Shown piece after piece: positions 20,664-30,786 of a stretch of DNA of 64,000 nucleotides. Numbering within the stretch: the first letter of the stretch is position 1; each line of letters starts with the position of its first letter. The notes under the pieces were generated by a model, which saw nothing but the letters and a program-made list of their open reading frames with translations, made no database searches and was not told the origin of the DNA. The position numbers were made by a program, and so were the translations under genes. The stretch lies in the NCBI RefSeq assembly GCF_030323265.1, contig NZ_CP104990.1, forward strand, positions 620,001-684,000, in the 5' to 3' direction. The stretch comes from Terrirhizobium terrae. Its GTDB lineage: Bacteria > Pseudomonadota > Alphaproteobacteria > Rhizobiales > Rhizobiaceae.

Positions 20664-21599
20664 CTACTTCGTCAATTGCAGTTGGGCGGCGATCAGTTGT
20701 ACGCCACGCTTGGCAGCATCGGCCGGGCTCGGCTCGACGGTGAGGTCAAAGAGCGGCGCGACGCGGCCATAGCGGCTGTTCAAGACATTGTTGCCGACAA
20801 TGCCGATCGCCTCGCCGGGGATCAGCCAGCCGGCCGCACGGGCCTGGCGGAACTCCGAGCCGATCACGAGGCCGGAGACATAGTCGCCGATATCCTCCGG
20901 CTGCAACACGCCGGCAAGCACGCCGGTGCGGGCGGAAAAGACCGATGAGAGAAAGGCATCGGCAGCGCGGGCATCGCTTGCGGCGAATTCGGCGCCACGA
21001 TCGAAGGCCGACCAGACAGATTCCGCACCCGGCGCCGGTTCGACGGCCTTGGCAATGAAGGAATGCCTGGTCAGAAGCGCAAAGATCTCGCCGGTCGCAT
21101 AGGTCTGGAAGCCGGCGATGCGACCACCCTCGACACGGGCCCATTTGCTATGGGTGCCGGGCAGAACGACGGTGCGGTCCTTGTCCAGCCCGCAACCGAC
21201 GATCTGCGTTTCCTCGCCGCGCATGACATCCGGGAACGGCTTTGCGGCGGGATCGCGCATGCCAGGCAGGAACGTGATTATGGCGCCATTCTGCAGCGTG
21301 ATCTGCTTCGTGCCGGCGGCAAGCTCGGGAATGCCGGCCGGCGCATCGACGTAAGGGACTTCGACCCAGCCATTGCGACTTGTGATCATGCCGCTGGCCA
21401 TAACGGGGAGCGGACCGTGGGTGGCAAACCAGGAGCCGACCGTCTCCATCAGCGCCGCCTCGAAGGCTCCGTCCCTGACGAACTGAATGCCGCCGCTCGC
21501 CGTCTCACGGATGTCAAACGTCTCGCCCGTTTCCGCAACAAGTGCCGCTCTCAACGAACTCGTGCCCCAATCAACGATGATCGATGTAGCCTTCGGCAT
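20664..21599 (-). CDS. dgoK: 2-dehydro-3-deoxygalactonokinase
   Basis: A 311-residue DgoK-family kinase. The N-terminal ATPase strand is IIVDWGTSSLRA, and GTHSKWARVEGGRI is the family signature in the middle. It phosphorylates 2-dehydro-3-deoxygalactonate on O6 for DgoA. The start has AAGGGAC upstream. It is the second-last gene of the minus-strand sugar operon, after the lactonase. The frame is intact. Confidence 0.93.
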   Translation of the reverse strand: MPKATSIIVDWGTSSLRAALVAETGETFDIRETASGGIQFVRDGAFEAALMETVGSWFATHGPLPVMASGMITSRNGWVEVPYVDAPAGIPELAAGTKQITLQNGAIITFLPGMRDPAAKPFPDVMRGEETQIVGCGLDKDRTVVLPGTHSKWARVEGGRIAGFQTYATGEIFALLTRHSFIAKAVEPAPGAESVWSAFDRGAEFAASDARAADAFLSSVFSARTGVLAGVLQPEDIGDYVSGLVIGSEFRQARAAGWLIPGEAIGIVGNNVLNSRYGRVAPLFDLTVEPSPADAAKRGVQLIAAQLQLTK

Positions 21600-21621
21600 T
21601 CAAGATGTCCCTTTGTAAAGA

Positions 21622-22526
21622 TTAACCGGCAAAGCGGCGCTCCGGCACGCCGCGAACGCCCGCATTGATCGCGAATAGGCCTCCTGCCAGCGGCTGCGCC
21701 TCAAGCTCCTCAGGCGTTGCGTTCCAGACCGCCGTCGTCACATAGAGCGTGGACAGGTCAGGCCCGCCAAACATGCAACTGCTGGGACGTGCTACAGGAA
21801 GATGGATCTCTCGATCAAGCTCGCCGTTCGGCGAGAACCGGGAGACTTTCCAGCCGTCCCACATTGCGATCCAGATATAGCCCTCTTCGTCAATCGTGCC
21901 GCCATCTGGATCATAGCCAAGCCCGGTCGTGTCGATGAACGGTCGTTGGTTCGATATTGCGCCCCGGTCGTGGTCGTAATCATAGGTATAGACCTGTTTC
22001 AGCAGCGTATCGGCAAACCAGAACCGATCGTCTTCCAATGACCAGACGAAGCAGTTCGAGATGCCGATCTCGCCTCGGACTTCGGTCAGGGCAAGGTCGG
22101 GATCCAGCCGATAGAGGCCTGCTGTCCTGTTCTTCAGGCTGTCATCCATCGCTCCGATCCAAAAACGCCCCTTGCGATCAACCTTTCCTTCGTTGAACCG
22201 ATTGCCGGGTAGATGCGCTTCGGGTCTGGCAATCCACTCGATTGCCTCGCTGTCGAGATCGTAGAAGGCAAGTCCGGACGCGAAGGCCACCACGAGGCCT
22301 CCGCGTTCGCGAAGCGCGAAACTGGCGATCCGTTCCGGCATATGCCAGATCCGGACCTCCCCGAGGCCGGTGTCAACCGCTGCAGCTTCCTGCCCTCGAT
22401 GTCGACCCAATAGAGGTTTTGCTCGTCGATATCCCAGACCGGCACCTCACCCAGGATATTGGCGCATTCGACGACGCATTTAACTTCCGGTGCGGGCACG
22501 GGATCTATGTGGTCAACCACGGCCAC
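21622..22526 (-). CDS. SMP-30/gluconolactonase-family sugar lactonase, frameshifted
   Basis: A six-bladed propeller lactonase of the SMP-30 family. It hydrolyses aldonolactones; here probably galactono- or arabinono-lactone. Motifs: LGEVPVWD (metal glutamate), NRFNEGKVDRKGRFWIGAM, SNCFVWS and LGYDPDGGTIDEEGYIW. The frame breaks at the C run 22359-22362: one more C joins LQRLTPASG to EVRIWHMPERI. Restored length is about 300. The start is uncertain; GTG codons at 22526 or 22520 lie within the permease 3' end, so translation is coupled to araH. Confidence 0.82.
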
Positions 22527-23466
22527 GACCTGCGGCGGAGGAGCGGAGATTATCGAGCAGGACCGCAATCAGGAGAATGAGACCGCGGACCACATATTGA
22601 TAGAAGGCCTGGATATTCAGGAGGTTCATGACGTTCTCGGCAATGCCCATGATCAACACTCCGACAATAACGCCGGTCATGGCCGCCCGCCCGCCCGCCA
22701 GCGAGACCCCGCCGAGGACGCAGGCAGAGATGACGGAAAGCTCAAGGCCGGTCGCGGCGTTGGGTTGGCCTGACGTAATTCGCGATGCGAGAAGGATGCC
22801 TGCAATGGCGCAGACCAAACCCTGCAGCGCAAAAATCCAGATGCGCATGCGCACGACATTCACGCCGGCCAGGCGTGAAGCTTCCGGATTGCCGCCGATC
22901 GCCAAAGTGTTCTTGCCGAAGACCGTGCGGTTCAACACGAAGCCGAAGACGATGAACAGCAGGATCATGATCCAGATAGGCGTCGGGATGGTGAAGATCC
23001 GAGAAAGCGCCAACTGGTAGAACGCTGGGTCATTGATCCCGACGGCTCGGCCATCCGATGCGATCAGCGCGAGACCACGCACGATCTGCATCGTGGCGAG
23101 TGTCGTGATCAGCGCATTGATCCGAAACCTCGCGATGACGACGCCGTTGACAAGGCCGACGACGCTGCCGGCAAGAAGTGCGGCCAGAAGTCCAAGCACG
23201 ATTGACCCGGAAGCGTTGGACACCATGACGGCAATCATGCCGGAGAACGCGACCGTGGAGCCGACCGACAGGTCGAAATCTCGGGAAGCAAGGCAGAACA
23301 TCATTGTGCAGGAGACGATCCCGATGGTGACGACGGACTGCAGAAGCCCCAGCATATTACGCTCGGTCAAGAAGTTCGGCACGAAGATCGACACGATCAC
23401 GAAGGCGACGGCAAAGATCGCCACCAGGCCCTGGTCGCCGAGGAGCAGCTTTTTCAACGAGTTCAT
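22513..23466 (-). CDS. araH: AraH-type sugar ABC transporter permease
   Basis: A CUT2-family permease of 317 residues with 8-10 hydrophobic segments and the conserved DLSVGSTVAFSGM and AIGGNPEASRLAGV stretches. It matches the L-arabinose AraH type. With AraG and AraF it imports a pentose or galactose; the downstream dgo genes favour a sugar whose oxidised acid enters the galactonate branch. It follows araG by 18 bp. Confidence 0.85.
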   Translation of the reverse strand: MNSLKKLLLGDQGLVAIFAVAFVIVSIFVPNFLTERNMLGLLQSVVTIGIVSCTMMFCLASRDFDLSVGSTVAFSGMIAVMVSNASGSIVLGLLAALLAGSVVGLVNGVVIARFRINALITTLATMQIVRGLALIASDGRAVGINDPAFYQLALSRIFTIPTPIWIMILLFIVFGFVLNRTVFGKNTLAIGGNPEASRLAGVNVVRMRIWIFALQGLVCAIAGILLASRITSGQPNAATGLELSVISACVLGGVSLAGGRAAMTGVIVGVLIMGIAENVMNLLNIQAFYQYVVRGLILLIAVLLDNLRSSAAGRGRG

Positions 23467-23484
23467 CGATATCCGTTCCTGAAA

Positions 23485-24990
23485 TTAGATTGTGCCGGCG
23501 GCGTTTTTGTCGGGTAGGGCAGCGGTCAGAATTCTGCGCTCGTCGAACTCCGAGCGGGGGATATCGGCTGCAACTCGCCCCTGGCACATGACCATGATAC
23601 GGTCTGAAATGCCCATGACTTCCGGCAGTTCGCTGGAGATGACGATGATCGCCATGCCGTTGGCGGCGAGTTCGTAGAGAATTTCGTAGATCTCGGATTT
23701 CGCACCGACGTCGATCCCACGCGTCGGCTCGTCGATGACGAGAACCTTGACGCCCTGTTCGGAAAGCCAGCGGCCTAGGATCACCTTCTGCTGGTTGCCG
23801 CCCGATAGATTGATGATGTCCTGTTTGCGCGAGGGCGTGCGGATCCTCAGTTTGGCGATGAATTGGTCCGCCATTTTTGCTTCTTTGCCCGGGCTTATCA
23901 TGCCGAAAGGCGAGAAGTGCCGTCTTGAGGAGATCGCTATATTCTCTTCGATTGAACGGCCCTGAATGATGCCATCGAATTTCCGGTCTTCCGGGCAAAG
24001 CACCATGCCGGCATTGATGGAGGCTTTTGGGTTGTCGGGCGAAATCGCCACGCCATCGATGCTGACGGATCCGTGATGGCGGTGATCCGCTCCGTAAAGC
24101 AGGCGGGCCATCTCGCTCCGGCCGGCACCGATCAGTCCGAAGAACCCGAGAATTTCTCCGCGCTGGACGGAGAAGCTGACGGGTATCGGAAGCTTGCGGC
24201 CTGAGAGGTCATTCACTTCAAGTCTCGGTTCTCCAAGCGGGCGCTCCCGCCAACCCCAGATGTTGCTGATCTCGCGACCGACCATTTCCGAAATGATACG
24301 GTCGCGGGTCGTGTCAGCGATCTTAGGATGGTGGGCGGCAAGCTTGCCGTCGCGAAGCACCGTCAAGCTGTCGCAAAGACGAAAGATCTCGTCGAGACGA
24401 TGCGAGACGTAAATGATGACCGTGCCGTTGGCTTTCAGTCTGCCAATCAGCGAGAAGAGGATCTCGCTTTCGCGCGATGAAAGCGATGAAGTCGGCTCAT
24501 CAAGGGCAATGACGCGGGCTTCGAGCATCACCGCTTTGGCGATTTCGACCATCTGGCGCGCGCCGATCGAAAGCGTCGAAACCTTTGCCATCGGATCGAC
24601 ATCGATCCCGATCTCGTCGAGTTTGGCGCGAACCGTGTCGACAAGCGCACGGCTGTCGATGACGCCACCTTTACCCGGGAAGCGGCCGAGCCAGAGATTT
24701 TCCGCCACCGTCAGTTCCGGAACGAGCTGAAGCTCCTGATGAATGACGATGACACCGGCATGGAAGGCATCGCGCACCGAGCGATAGTTCTGCTCCTCGC
24801 CGTCGAGAAGAATGCTGCCGGTATCGGCCGACTGGTCGCCGGACAGGACGCGGATGAGCGTGGATTTGCCCGCGCCATTCTCGCCCATGAGGCCGTGCAC
24901 TGCGCCTTTCTCGACCGAAAACGAGATGCCGGAGAGCGCCTGCACACCCGGATAGCCCTTAGAGATATTATCGAATTCGAGGAAAGCCAT
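23485..24990 (-). CDS. araG: AraG-type sugar ABC transporter ATP-binding protein
   Basis: A 501-residue duplicated ABC ATPase of the CUT2 class. The first half has Walker A GENGAGKST, signature LSIGARQMVEIAKA and Walker B VIALDEPTSSLSSRE; the second half has LSGGNQQKVILGRWL and VLVIDEPTRGIDVG. Its N-terminus MAFLEFDNISKGYPGVQAL is AraG-like. It energises AraH. The frame is intact. Confidence 0.9.
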   Translation of the reverse strand: MAFLEFDNISKGYPGVQALSGISFSVEKGAVHGLMGENGAGKSTLIRVLSGDQSADTGSILLDGEEQNYRSVRDAFHAGVIVIHQELQLVPELTVAENLWLGRFPGKGGVIDSRALVDTVRAKLDEIGIDVDPMAKVSTLSIGARQMVEIAKAVMLEARVIALDEPTSSLSSRESEILFSLIGRLKANGTVIIYVSHRLDEIFRLCDSLTVLRDGKLAAHHPKIADTTRDRIISEMVGREISNIWGWRERPLGEPRLEVNDLSGRKLPIPVSFSVQRGEILGFFGLIGAGRSEMARLLYGADHRHHGSVSIDGVAISPDNPKASINAGMVLCPEDRKFDGIIQGRSIEENIAISSRRHFSPFGMISPGKEAKMADQFIAKLRIRTPSRKQDIINLSGGNQQKVILGRWLSEQGVKVLVIDEPTRGIDVGAKSEIYEILYELAANGMAIIVISSELPEVMGISDRIMVMCQGRVAADIPRSEFDERRILTAALPDKNAAGTI

Positions 24991-25062
24991 TATTGCCCCA
25001 TGACGCTGCAGAACCGTCCCGGCAGCTCCAGGGAGGCCGGGGCGGCGATCACTCGGGAATGG

Positions 25063-26043
25063 CTATTCGATACCGAGATCCTTGCGGACCTTCTCGTAGT
25101 CGCCGCGCAGCGCCAGGGAACCGGCGGTCAGCGTCAGCTTCGGCGGTTCCTTGTCGTTAGCAATCCACTCGTACATGTTGAGCGCGGTTTCATAGCCGTG
25201 GCGCTTGGGAGAGATGATGACCGTGCCGAAGAAACCGGTCGCTGCAGGCTTTTTGAACTCATTGATGGCCGATTCAGCGCCGCCGATGCCCACGCCGATC
25301 ATATTGTCGGGTGTGATTCCCACCGATTCAGAAGCACGTATGGCACCGAGAACGGCTTCGTCATTCAGTCCGAATGCGATCCAGTGCTTGATGTCCGCAT
25401 GCTTGTTAAGCACCGTCGTTGCGGCATTGAGCGCGGCTTCGGTATCTGTTTTCGCTTGCGGAGCGTCATAGATATTCTCGGCCGGGAAGCCCGCGGCCTT
25501 CAGCGCCGCGATAGCGCCCTCCACGCGGTCGACTGCGGTCGGAAGCTGATCGTAGGAAACGCGGATCGCACCGACGTCCTTCATGTCCCAGCCGCGCTTC
25601 TTGACTTCGTCAGCCAGAGCCTGTCCTACGGTCTCACCGATCTTGGTTGCCGAGATGCCCATATGGACGACGTCTTCCAGTGGCTGACCGTCTGCGCCCA
25701 CGAGCCGGTCATCGACCGTCATCAGCTTAAGATCATTCGCCGTCGCTTTGGCGACAATGCCGGGACCAAGCTTGACGTCAGGAACGCAGATAATGAAACC
25801 CTGCGCGCCCTGGGCGCCGAGATTGTCGATTGCCGACTGGACCTTTTCGCCATCTTCGGCGCCGATCTTCACCAGCGTGAAGCCCTTTTCCTGGGCCGCC
25901 TGTTCAGCGAATTTCCACTCATCCTGGAACCAGGGCTCTTCCGCCTGCTTGACGACGAAGCCGATTTTGACATCCGCTGCCCACGCGCTGCCTGCTGCCA
26001 GAGCAATGGCGCCAGCCATGAAAAATGCCTTCAATGAACGCAT
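25063..26043 (-). CDS. araF: AraF-type sugar-binding periplasmic protein
   Basis: A solute-binding protein of 326 residues from the ATG at 26043. Residues 1-22 are a signal peptide (MRSLKAFFMAG...AWA). The mature part, ADVKIGFVVKQAEEPWFQDEWKFA, is strongly AraF-like (L-arabinose; some family members also bind D-galactose). It is the first gene of the operon araFGH-lactonase-dgoK-dgoA. The start has GGGAGAGA upstream. Confidence 0.88.
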   Translation of the reverse strand: MRSLKAFFMAGAIALAAGSAWAADVKIGFVVKQAEEPWFQDEWKFAEQAAQEKGFTLVKIGAEDGEKVQSAIDNLGAQGAQGFIICVPDVKLGPGIVAKATANDLKLMTVDDRLVGADGQPLEDVVHMGISATKIGETVGQALADEVKKRGWDMKDVGAIRVSYDQLPTAVDRVEGAIAALKAAGFPAENIYDAPQAKTDTEAALNAATTVLNKHADIKHWIAFGLNDEAVLGAIRASESVGITPDNMIGVGIGGAESAINEFKKPAATGFFGTVIISPKRHGYETALNMYEWIANDKEPPKLTLTAGSLALRGDYEKVRKDLGIE

Positions 26044-26101
26044 GACTTCTCTCCCTCTTACCCGCGTGCCTCCCCGCGGTCGCATTGACTATCCAGTAAA
26101 T

Positions 26102-26129
26102 ATCATACCAGTCAACAGATATGTATGAT
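26102..26129. promoter_or_regulatory. Candidate GntR operator upstream of araF
   Basis: ATCATAC (26102-26108) and GTATGAT (26123-26129) form a perfect 7-bp inverted repeat with a 14-bp spacer, 59-86 bp upstream of the araF start and just after the gntR stop. The position suits an operator for the adjacent FadR-like regulator. A related ATGATAC occurs at 27018-27024 in the regulator's own promoter region. This is inferred from symmetry and position only. Confidence 0.4.
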
Positions 26130-26146
26130 TTTTTAGACAGACATCC

Positions 26147-26932
26147 TCACGTCTCGCTGATCTCGGAAAGCTTGCGTGCCCTTCTCAAGGCGTCCGTCAT
26201 TTCGCTTCGAGCCACCCCAATAAGCTGCTCCATGGCATGACGGGCTGCGTCCGGCCGGCGCATCCTTATGGCCTCGAGCACGTCCTGATGCGTGAGTATT
26301 GCCTGCTCGTGCGATTGGCTGGCTCTGTTGGTGAGCCGGAAGCTTGCCAGGAGCGCGGCGCGTATAGCGCTGGCAAATTGACGATAGACCCAGTTGCCGC
26401 TCGCATTGATGATCGCGGTGTGAAACTCGAGGTCGGCACGGCTCCAGTCTTCGGTGTCGCGGGAGTTGGCTTCGACCATATCCTCGAATGCCTTGGATAT
26501 CTGGTAGAGTTGACGGGCGTTGGCGTTGGCCGCTGCTTGGGCTGCGGCCGCCGGCTCCAGCAATTGTCTGGCATCGATCAGCGACGAGTAGAACGCATCA
26601 TCGCCCCCGACAGCCAGCATGACATCGAGCACGATCGGATCGAGATAATTCCAGTTTTCCCGCGGCAGAACGGTTGTTCCTGCGCGTGTCCGCGACCGAA
26701 CCATGCCGAGTGCCGAGAGATATTGCATGGCTTCACGCAGGCTGGTGCGGCTGACGCCGAATTGCTCCGTCAGTTCCGCTTCGTTTGGCAATGTCGCATT
26801 CTCTGCGAATTTGCCCGAAACAATCATTTCAACGAGACAGTGGAGAAGCGCCTCCCTGACACTTCGTTTGCCGCGCTGGGCGATCGGGGCGCCGTGCTCC
26901 GTCAATATGTGGCTCATGGATCCGCTTTTCAC
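26147..26932 (-). CDS. GntR-family (FadR subfamily) regulator
   Basis: A regulator of about 261 residues with an N-terminal winged helix (LPNEAELTEQFGVSRTSLREA) and a helical FCD effector domain holding metal-type residues (EFHTAI, then THQDVLEAI). It sits between araFGH-dgo and the second sugar operon, so it probably controls both. The GTG at 26932 has AAGGGAA 4 nt upstream; an ATG at 26917 is an alternative. The effector may be galactonate or a related acid, by analogy with DgoR. Confidence 0.83.
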   Translation of the reverse strand: MKSGSMSHILTEHGAPIAQRGKRSVREALLHCLVEMIVSGKFAENATLPNEAELTEQFGVSRTSLREAMQYLSALGMVRSRTRAGTTVLPRENWNYLDPIVLDVMLAVGGDDAFYSSLIDARQLLEPAAAAQAAANANARQLYQISKAFEDMVEANSRDTEDWSRADLEFHTAIINASGNWVYRQFASAIRAALLASFRLTNRASQSHEQAILTHQDVLEAIRMRRPDAARHAMEQLIGVARSEMTDALRRARKLSEISET

Positions 26933-27063
26933 GCTGTTCCCTTTGTATCTTTCCGCAACCAGGCTCGCCGTCCGGTAGGCGCTCGGCCGCGAGAAAGCAG
27001 TCGCAACCGTAATATGAATGATACACGGATCGCAATCAAATCGAAAAATAAATCGTATTTATA

Positions 27064-27091
27064 TTGACATTCATCATGCGGTTTTTATTCT
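27064..27091 (+). promoter_or_regulatory. Candidate promoter of the second sugar operon
   Basis: TTGACA (27064-27069) and TATTCT (27086-27091) are separated by 16 bp, a good sigma-70 match, 60 bp upstream of the binding-protein gene. It lies in an AT-rich region divergent from gntR. Confidence 0.5.
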
Positions 27092-27150
27092 GGCTGTGCC
27101 GGGCGGTGGAGTACATGGCCGGTGAAAGAACTAATCATAGGGAGGAGCAG

Positions 27151-28119
27151 ATGAAGCTTTTTGGGCAGGCGGCATTCTTGGCAGCCGCGCTATTGAGCGC
27201 CACAACAGCCGGAGCGCAGGACGACCTTAAAGTCGGCGCGATCTACATGGACGCCCAGGGCTTTTACGCCGGCGTGCGCAAAGGAATCCAGACCGGTGCT
27301 AGTGAAGCTGGCCGCAAGCTTGATGTTGTCGAAACGAATGCACAGGGCGACGCCAGCAAGGAGTCGACCTTCATCGACTCGCTGATTTCGGCTGGCGTGC
27401 AGGCGATCATCGTTTCGCCGGTTTCCGCTGACGGCTCCTATCGCGCCATTCGCCGCGCCTATGATGCAGGTATTCCGGTCGTCTGCTACAATACCTGCCT
27501 GAATGACGCGGATATGAAGGAATATGTTTCCGCATACGCGGTCGGTGACCCTTTCGAGTTCGGTCATAAGCTCGGCGATGCCGCAGCCGACTATTTCATT
27601 GCCCAGAAGAACGAAGAGCCAAAGATCGCGGTCCTGAATTGCGAGTTTGTCGAAGTCTGCGTGACGCGACGCAAGGGCTTCGAGGAGGCGCTGATGGCCA
27701 AGGTTCCGGGCGCCAAGATCGTCGCCAACCAGGAAGGTGCGGTTCTCGACAAGGCTGTTTCCGTGGCCAGCACCATGCTGTCATCCAATCCCGATATCGA
27801 CGCCTTCTTCGGCGAAGCCGGCGGCGCGACGCTTGGTGCGGCGCGTGCCGTCAAAAGCCAGGGCAAAGCTGGCAAGGTCGTGGTCTTCGGCGGCGACATG
27901 ACGACCGAAATTGCCCAGGAGCTTTCCGACTTTTCCGTCATCAAGGCCGTCGTCGACATTTCCGGGCAAGGCCTGGGCAAACTCGCGCTGGAACAGGCCA
28001 TCAAGTCCATCGACGGGAACCCGCCGGAAGGCATCAAGGTTGCCTATGACATCGATGTCTACAAGTCGTCCGACGACGGCAAGTCATGGCTTGAGGCACA
28101 TGCCGACGGCATTCCTTGA
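27151..28119 (+). CDS. CUT2 sugar-binding periplasmic protein
   Basis: A 322-residue periplasmic binding protein of the ribose/galactose class. Residues 1-22 are a signal peptide (MKLFGQAAFLAAALL...AGA). Binding-fold segments include VGAIYMDAQGFYAGVRKGI, AIIVSPVSADGSYRAI and VVFGGDMTTEIAQ. The start is fixed by GGGAGGAGCAG directly upstream. It is the first of a plus-strand operon with ATPase, permease, epimerase, GMC oxidoreductase, dgoD and SDR. The ligand is not certain; galactose, its acid or a related aldose would fit. Confidence 0.85.
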   Translation: MKLFGQAAFLAAALLSATTAGAQDDLKVGAIYMDAQGFYAGVRKGIQTGASEAGRKLDVVETNAQGDASKESTFIDSLISAGVQAIIVSPVSADGSYRAIRRAYDAGIPVVCYNTCLNDADMKEYVSAYAVGDPFEFGHKLGDAAADYFIAQKNEEPKIAVLNCEFVEVCVTRRKGFEEALMAKVPGAKIVANQEGAVLDKAVSVASTMLSSNPDIDAFFGEAGGATLGAARAVKSQGKAGKVVVFGGDMTTEIAQELSDFSVIKAVVDISGQGLGKLALEQAIKSIDGNPPEGIKVAYDIDVYKSSDDGKSWLEAHADGIP

Positions 28120-28235
28120 TCGGCTCAATCAATAAGCAGATCCCCGCCGCAATGAGATGGCGGGGATATCCTCAAATGCGATCCGAAGTCAGCGGCAGCC
28201 GGGTACCGGCAGCATCGCCTCCAACGGAAAGACCT

Positions 28236-29761
28236 ATGACTGCAGTTTCCATGATCAACCCGGGCGAGGCGACCGCCGTCGCGTCCATCAAAAGCTGTAC
28301 GCGCCGCTATCCAGGTGTCCTTGCGCTGGACAATGCAACATTCGAGGTGGCGCCCGGCGAAGTGAGGGCTCTGCTCGGCAAGAACGGCGCGGGGAAGTCT
28401 ACGCTGATCCGCATGCTGACGGGTGCTGAAATCCCCGACAGCGGCACCGTGTTGATCGCCGGACAAGAGCTGACACAGACAGGTTCCGGGCGGGCGCAAG
28501 AATCCTTCGAGAGGGGCGTGCGCGTCGTCTATCAGGAACTCAGTCTGGTTCCCGGCATGACACTGGCGGAAAACCTCTTCCTCGGACGCTGGCCGCGCAA
28601 GAGCGGCGTCATCCAGTATTCCGCCATGGAAGCGGAGGCCCGTGAAGCCATGAACCGGCTCGGTCTCGAACTGTCGCCCAGCCGGCTGGTGGCAGGTCTC
28701 AGCCCCGCGGAGCGCCAGCTTCTGGAAATTGCCCGCGCCATGCTCGGTACGCCAAAGCTCGTCATTCTCGACGAGCCGACCAGTTCGCTCGCTGCGGCGG
28801 AGGCGGAAAAAGTCATGGCCGCGGTGACACGCGTGGCTGCACAGGGCATTGCGGTCATCTATGTCAGTCACCGCATGAACGAGATCCGCCAGATCGCCCA
28901 TTCCGCCACAATCATGCGCGATGGCAAAATTATCGACACGGTGAATGTGAAAGGTGCCGACACGCGCGAAATTGTGCGGCTCATGCTGGGTTCCGAGGCG
29001 TCGCAGGCCGCCGCCCTTGAGGACAGAAGCCAGTCCGAGACGGTTCTTGAGGTCAAGGATCTCGTACTCGCTCCAAAGCTTTCGTCGATATCCTTCTCTT
29101 TAAAAAGGGGGAGGTGTTGGGCATTGCCGGCCTCCTCGGGTCAGGCCGGACCGAATTGCTTCAGGCCATCATGGGCGTACGTCACTTCGAAACCGGCGAC
29201 ATTCTGGCCGGCGGCCAATCGGTAAGATCGGCCGGCTACAGGGAAATGGTCAGACGCGGCTTCGGGTACACGCCGGAAAGCCGCAAGGAGGAGGGTATCG
29301 TGCCGCTTCTCGGGGTTGACGAAAACACGCTTTCCACCGATTTCGCAGGCGTCAGCAAGAACGGTGTTCTCTCGTCGAGCCGCATGGCGGAGGCGACGCG
29401 TAAGATCATCGATCGGCTCCATATCAAGACTGCCCGCACCGACACACCGATCGGCACTCTATCGGGTGGCAACCAGCAGAAGGTCGTGATCGGTCGCTGG
29501 GTCTATGCCGGCAGCCGGATACTGCTGCTCGACGAACCGACGCGCGGCGTCGACATCGAGGCCAAAGCGCAGATCTATTCCATCATCCGGCAACTCGCCG
29601 CGGAAGGCCGCAGCGTCATCTTCGTGTCGAGTGAGATCGAAGAGCTGCCGCTCGTCTGTGACCGCGTGCTCGTCTTAAGGGACGGAACGCTCCAGGAAGA
29701 ATTCAAATCACCCGACATAGACCAGGACAGCCTGATGGCAGCCTGCATTACCGGACATTGA
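28236..29761 (+). CDS. CUT2 sugar ABC transporter ATP-binding protein, frameshifted
   Basis: A duplicated sugar ABC ATPase of about 508 residues. First half: Walker A GKNGAGKST, signature LSPAERQLLEIARAM (a degenerate signature usual for this class), Walker B LVILDEPTSSLAAAE. Second half: LSGGNQQKVVIGRWV and ILLLDEPTRGVDIE. The frame breaks at the A run 29102-29106: one more A gives SLKKGEVLGIAGLLGSGRTE. The start at 28236 (MTAVSMINPGE) has GGAAAG upstream. It works with the permease that follows 12 bp later. Confidence 0.86.
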
Positions 29762-29773
29762 GGGAGACAGACG

Positions 29774-30781
29774 ATGTCACTCGACCACGCTGCCAAGCCG
29801 GCGGCTTCCGAAAAGCCCAAAACGTCAGGCTTCACCTTCTCGCAGCATATGAACGAGCTCAGCCTGTTCTTCGCGATTGTGGTGCTATATGTGATCTTCG
29901 CCTCGACCGCACCCGGCTTCATCTCGTTCAACAATCAGGTCAACATCCTGCGCGATGCTGCAACGATCGGCATTGCAGCCTGGGCCGTGACGCTTATCAT
30001 CATCGCCGGCGAGATTGACGTCAGTGTTGGTCCGATGGTGGCCTTCATCTCCGTCTCGCTTGCCTTCCTTTTGCAATGGGGCGTTCCCACACCTATTGCC
30101 TTCGCTCTGGCGATCGTCTTCGGCGCGCTGCTCGGCGCCGTCCCCGGCGTCCTGCGTGCCTATTTCGACGTGCCGTCTTTCGTCGGTACGCTCGGCATGT
30201 GGAGCGCCTTGCGCGGCACAGCACTCTTCGTCACGGACGCGCTGCCGGTCTCGATCGGCCGCAACGACATGCTGGATGCGCTTGACCGGTCGGTTTTCGG
30301 CATTCCGCCGGCCGCCATCATCATGCTCGTGCTATTTGCGGTCTTCGCCTTTGTCAGCCGCAAGACGGCGTTCGGTCGCTCGGTCTTCGCCATCGGTGGC
30401 AATGCCCATGCGGCTTTTCTGAGTGGCATCAGCGTATCGCGCATCCGCGTTGCACTATTTGCCATCGGCGGCGCGATGGCTGCCATTTCCGGGATACTTC
30501 TGGTTTCGCGTCTCGGGTCCGGCAATGCCACAGCGGCAAACGGGCTTGAATTCGATGTCATCGCGGCCGTTGTGGTCGGAGGTACCGCCTTGTCGGGTGG
30601 GCGAGGCTCGATGCTTGGCACGCTTCTCGGCGTTCTTGTCATCACCCTGATCGGCAACGGCCTTGTCCTGCTCGGTATCAATCCCTTCTTCCAGCAGGTT
30701 GTCCGCGGGTTGATCATTGTCATTGCCGTGCTTGCCAACATCCAGGCGATCAAGCGCAGCCTGTCGCGGAACAAGGGATAA
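29774..30781 (+). CDS. CUT2 sugar ABC transporter permease
   Basis: A 335-residue permease with about ten hydrophobic segments and the family stretches IIIAGEIDVSVGPMVAF and AIGGNAHAAFLSGISV. It completes the second sugar importer. GGGAGACAG precedes the start. It is followed by the epimerase after 5 bp. It differs from the AraH permease on the other strand, so the two transporters are not a recent duplication. Confidence 0.88.
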   Translation: MSLDHAAKPAASEKPKTSGFTFSQHMNELSLFFAIVVLYVIFASTAPGFISFNNQVNILRDAATIGIAAWAVTLIIIAGEIDVSVGPMVAFISVSLAFLLQWGVPTPIAFALAIVFGALLGAVPGVLRAYFDVPSFVGTLGMWSALRGTALFVTDALPVSIGRNDMLDALDRSVFGIPPAAIIMLVLFAVFAFVSRKTAFGRSVFAIGGNAHAAFLSGISVSRIRVALFAIGGAMAAISGILLVSRLGSGNATAANGLEFDVIAAVVVGGTALSGGRGSMLGTLLGVLVITLIGNGLVLLGINPFFQQVVRGLIIVIAVLANIQAIKRSLSRNKG

Positions 30782-30786
30782 CAGGC

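Noticed and set aside
24739-26037. Long plus-strand frame opposite araF and part of araG
   Set aside because: Antisense to genes with intact Walker motifs and a signal peptide.
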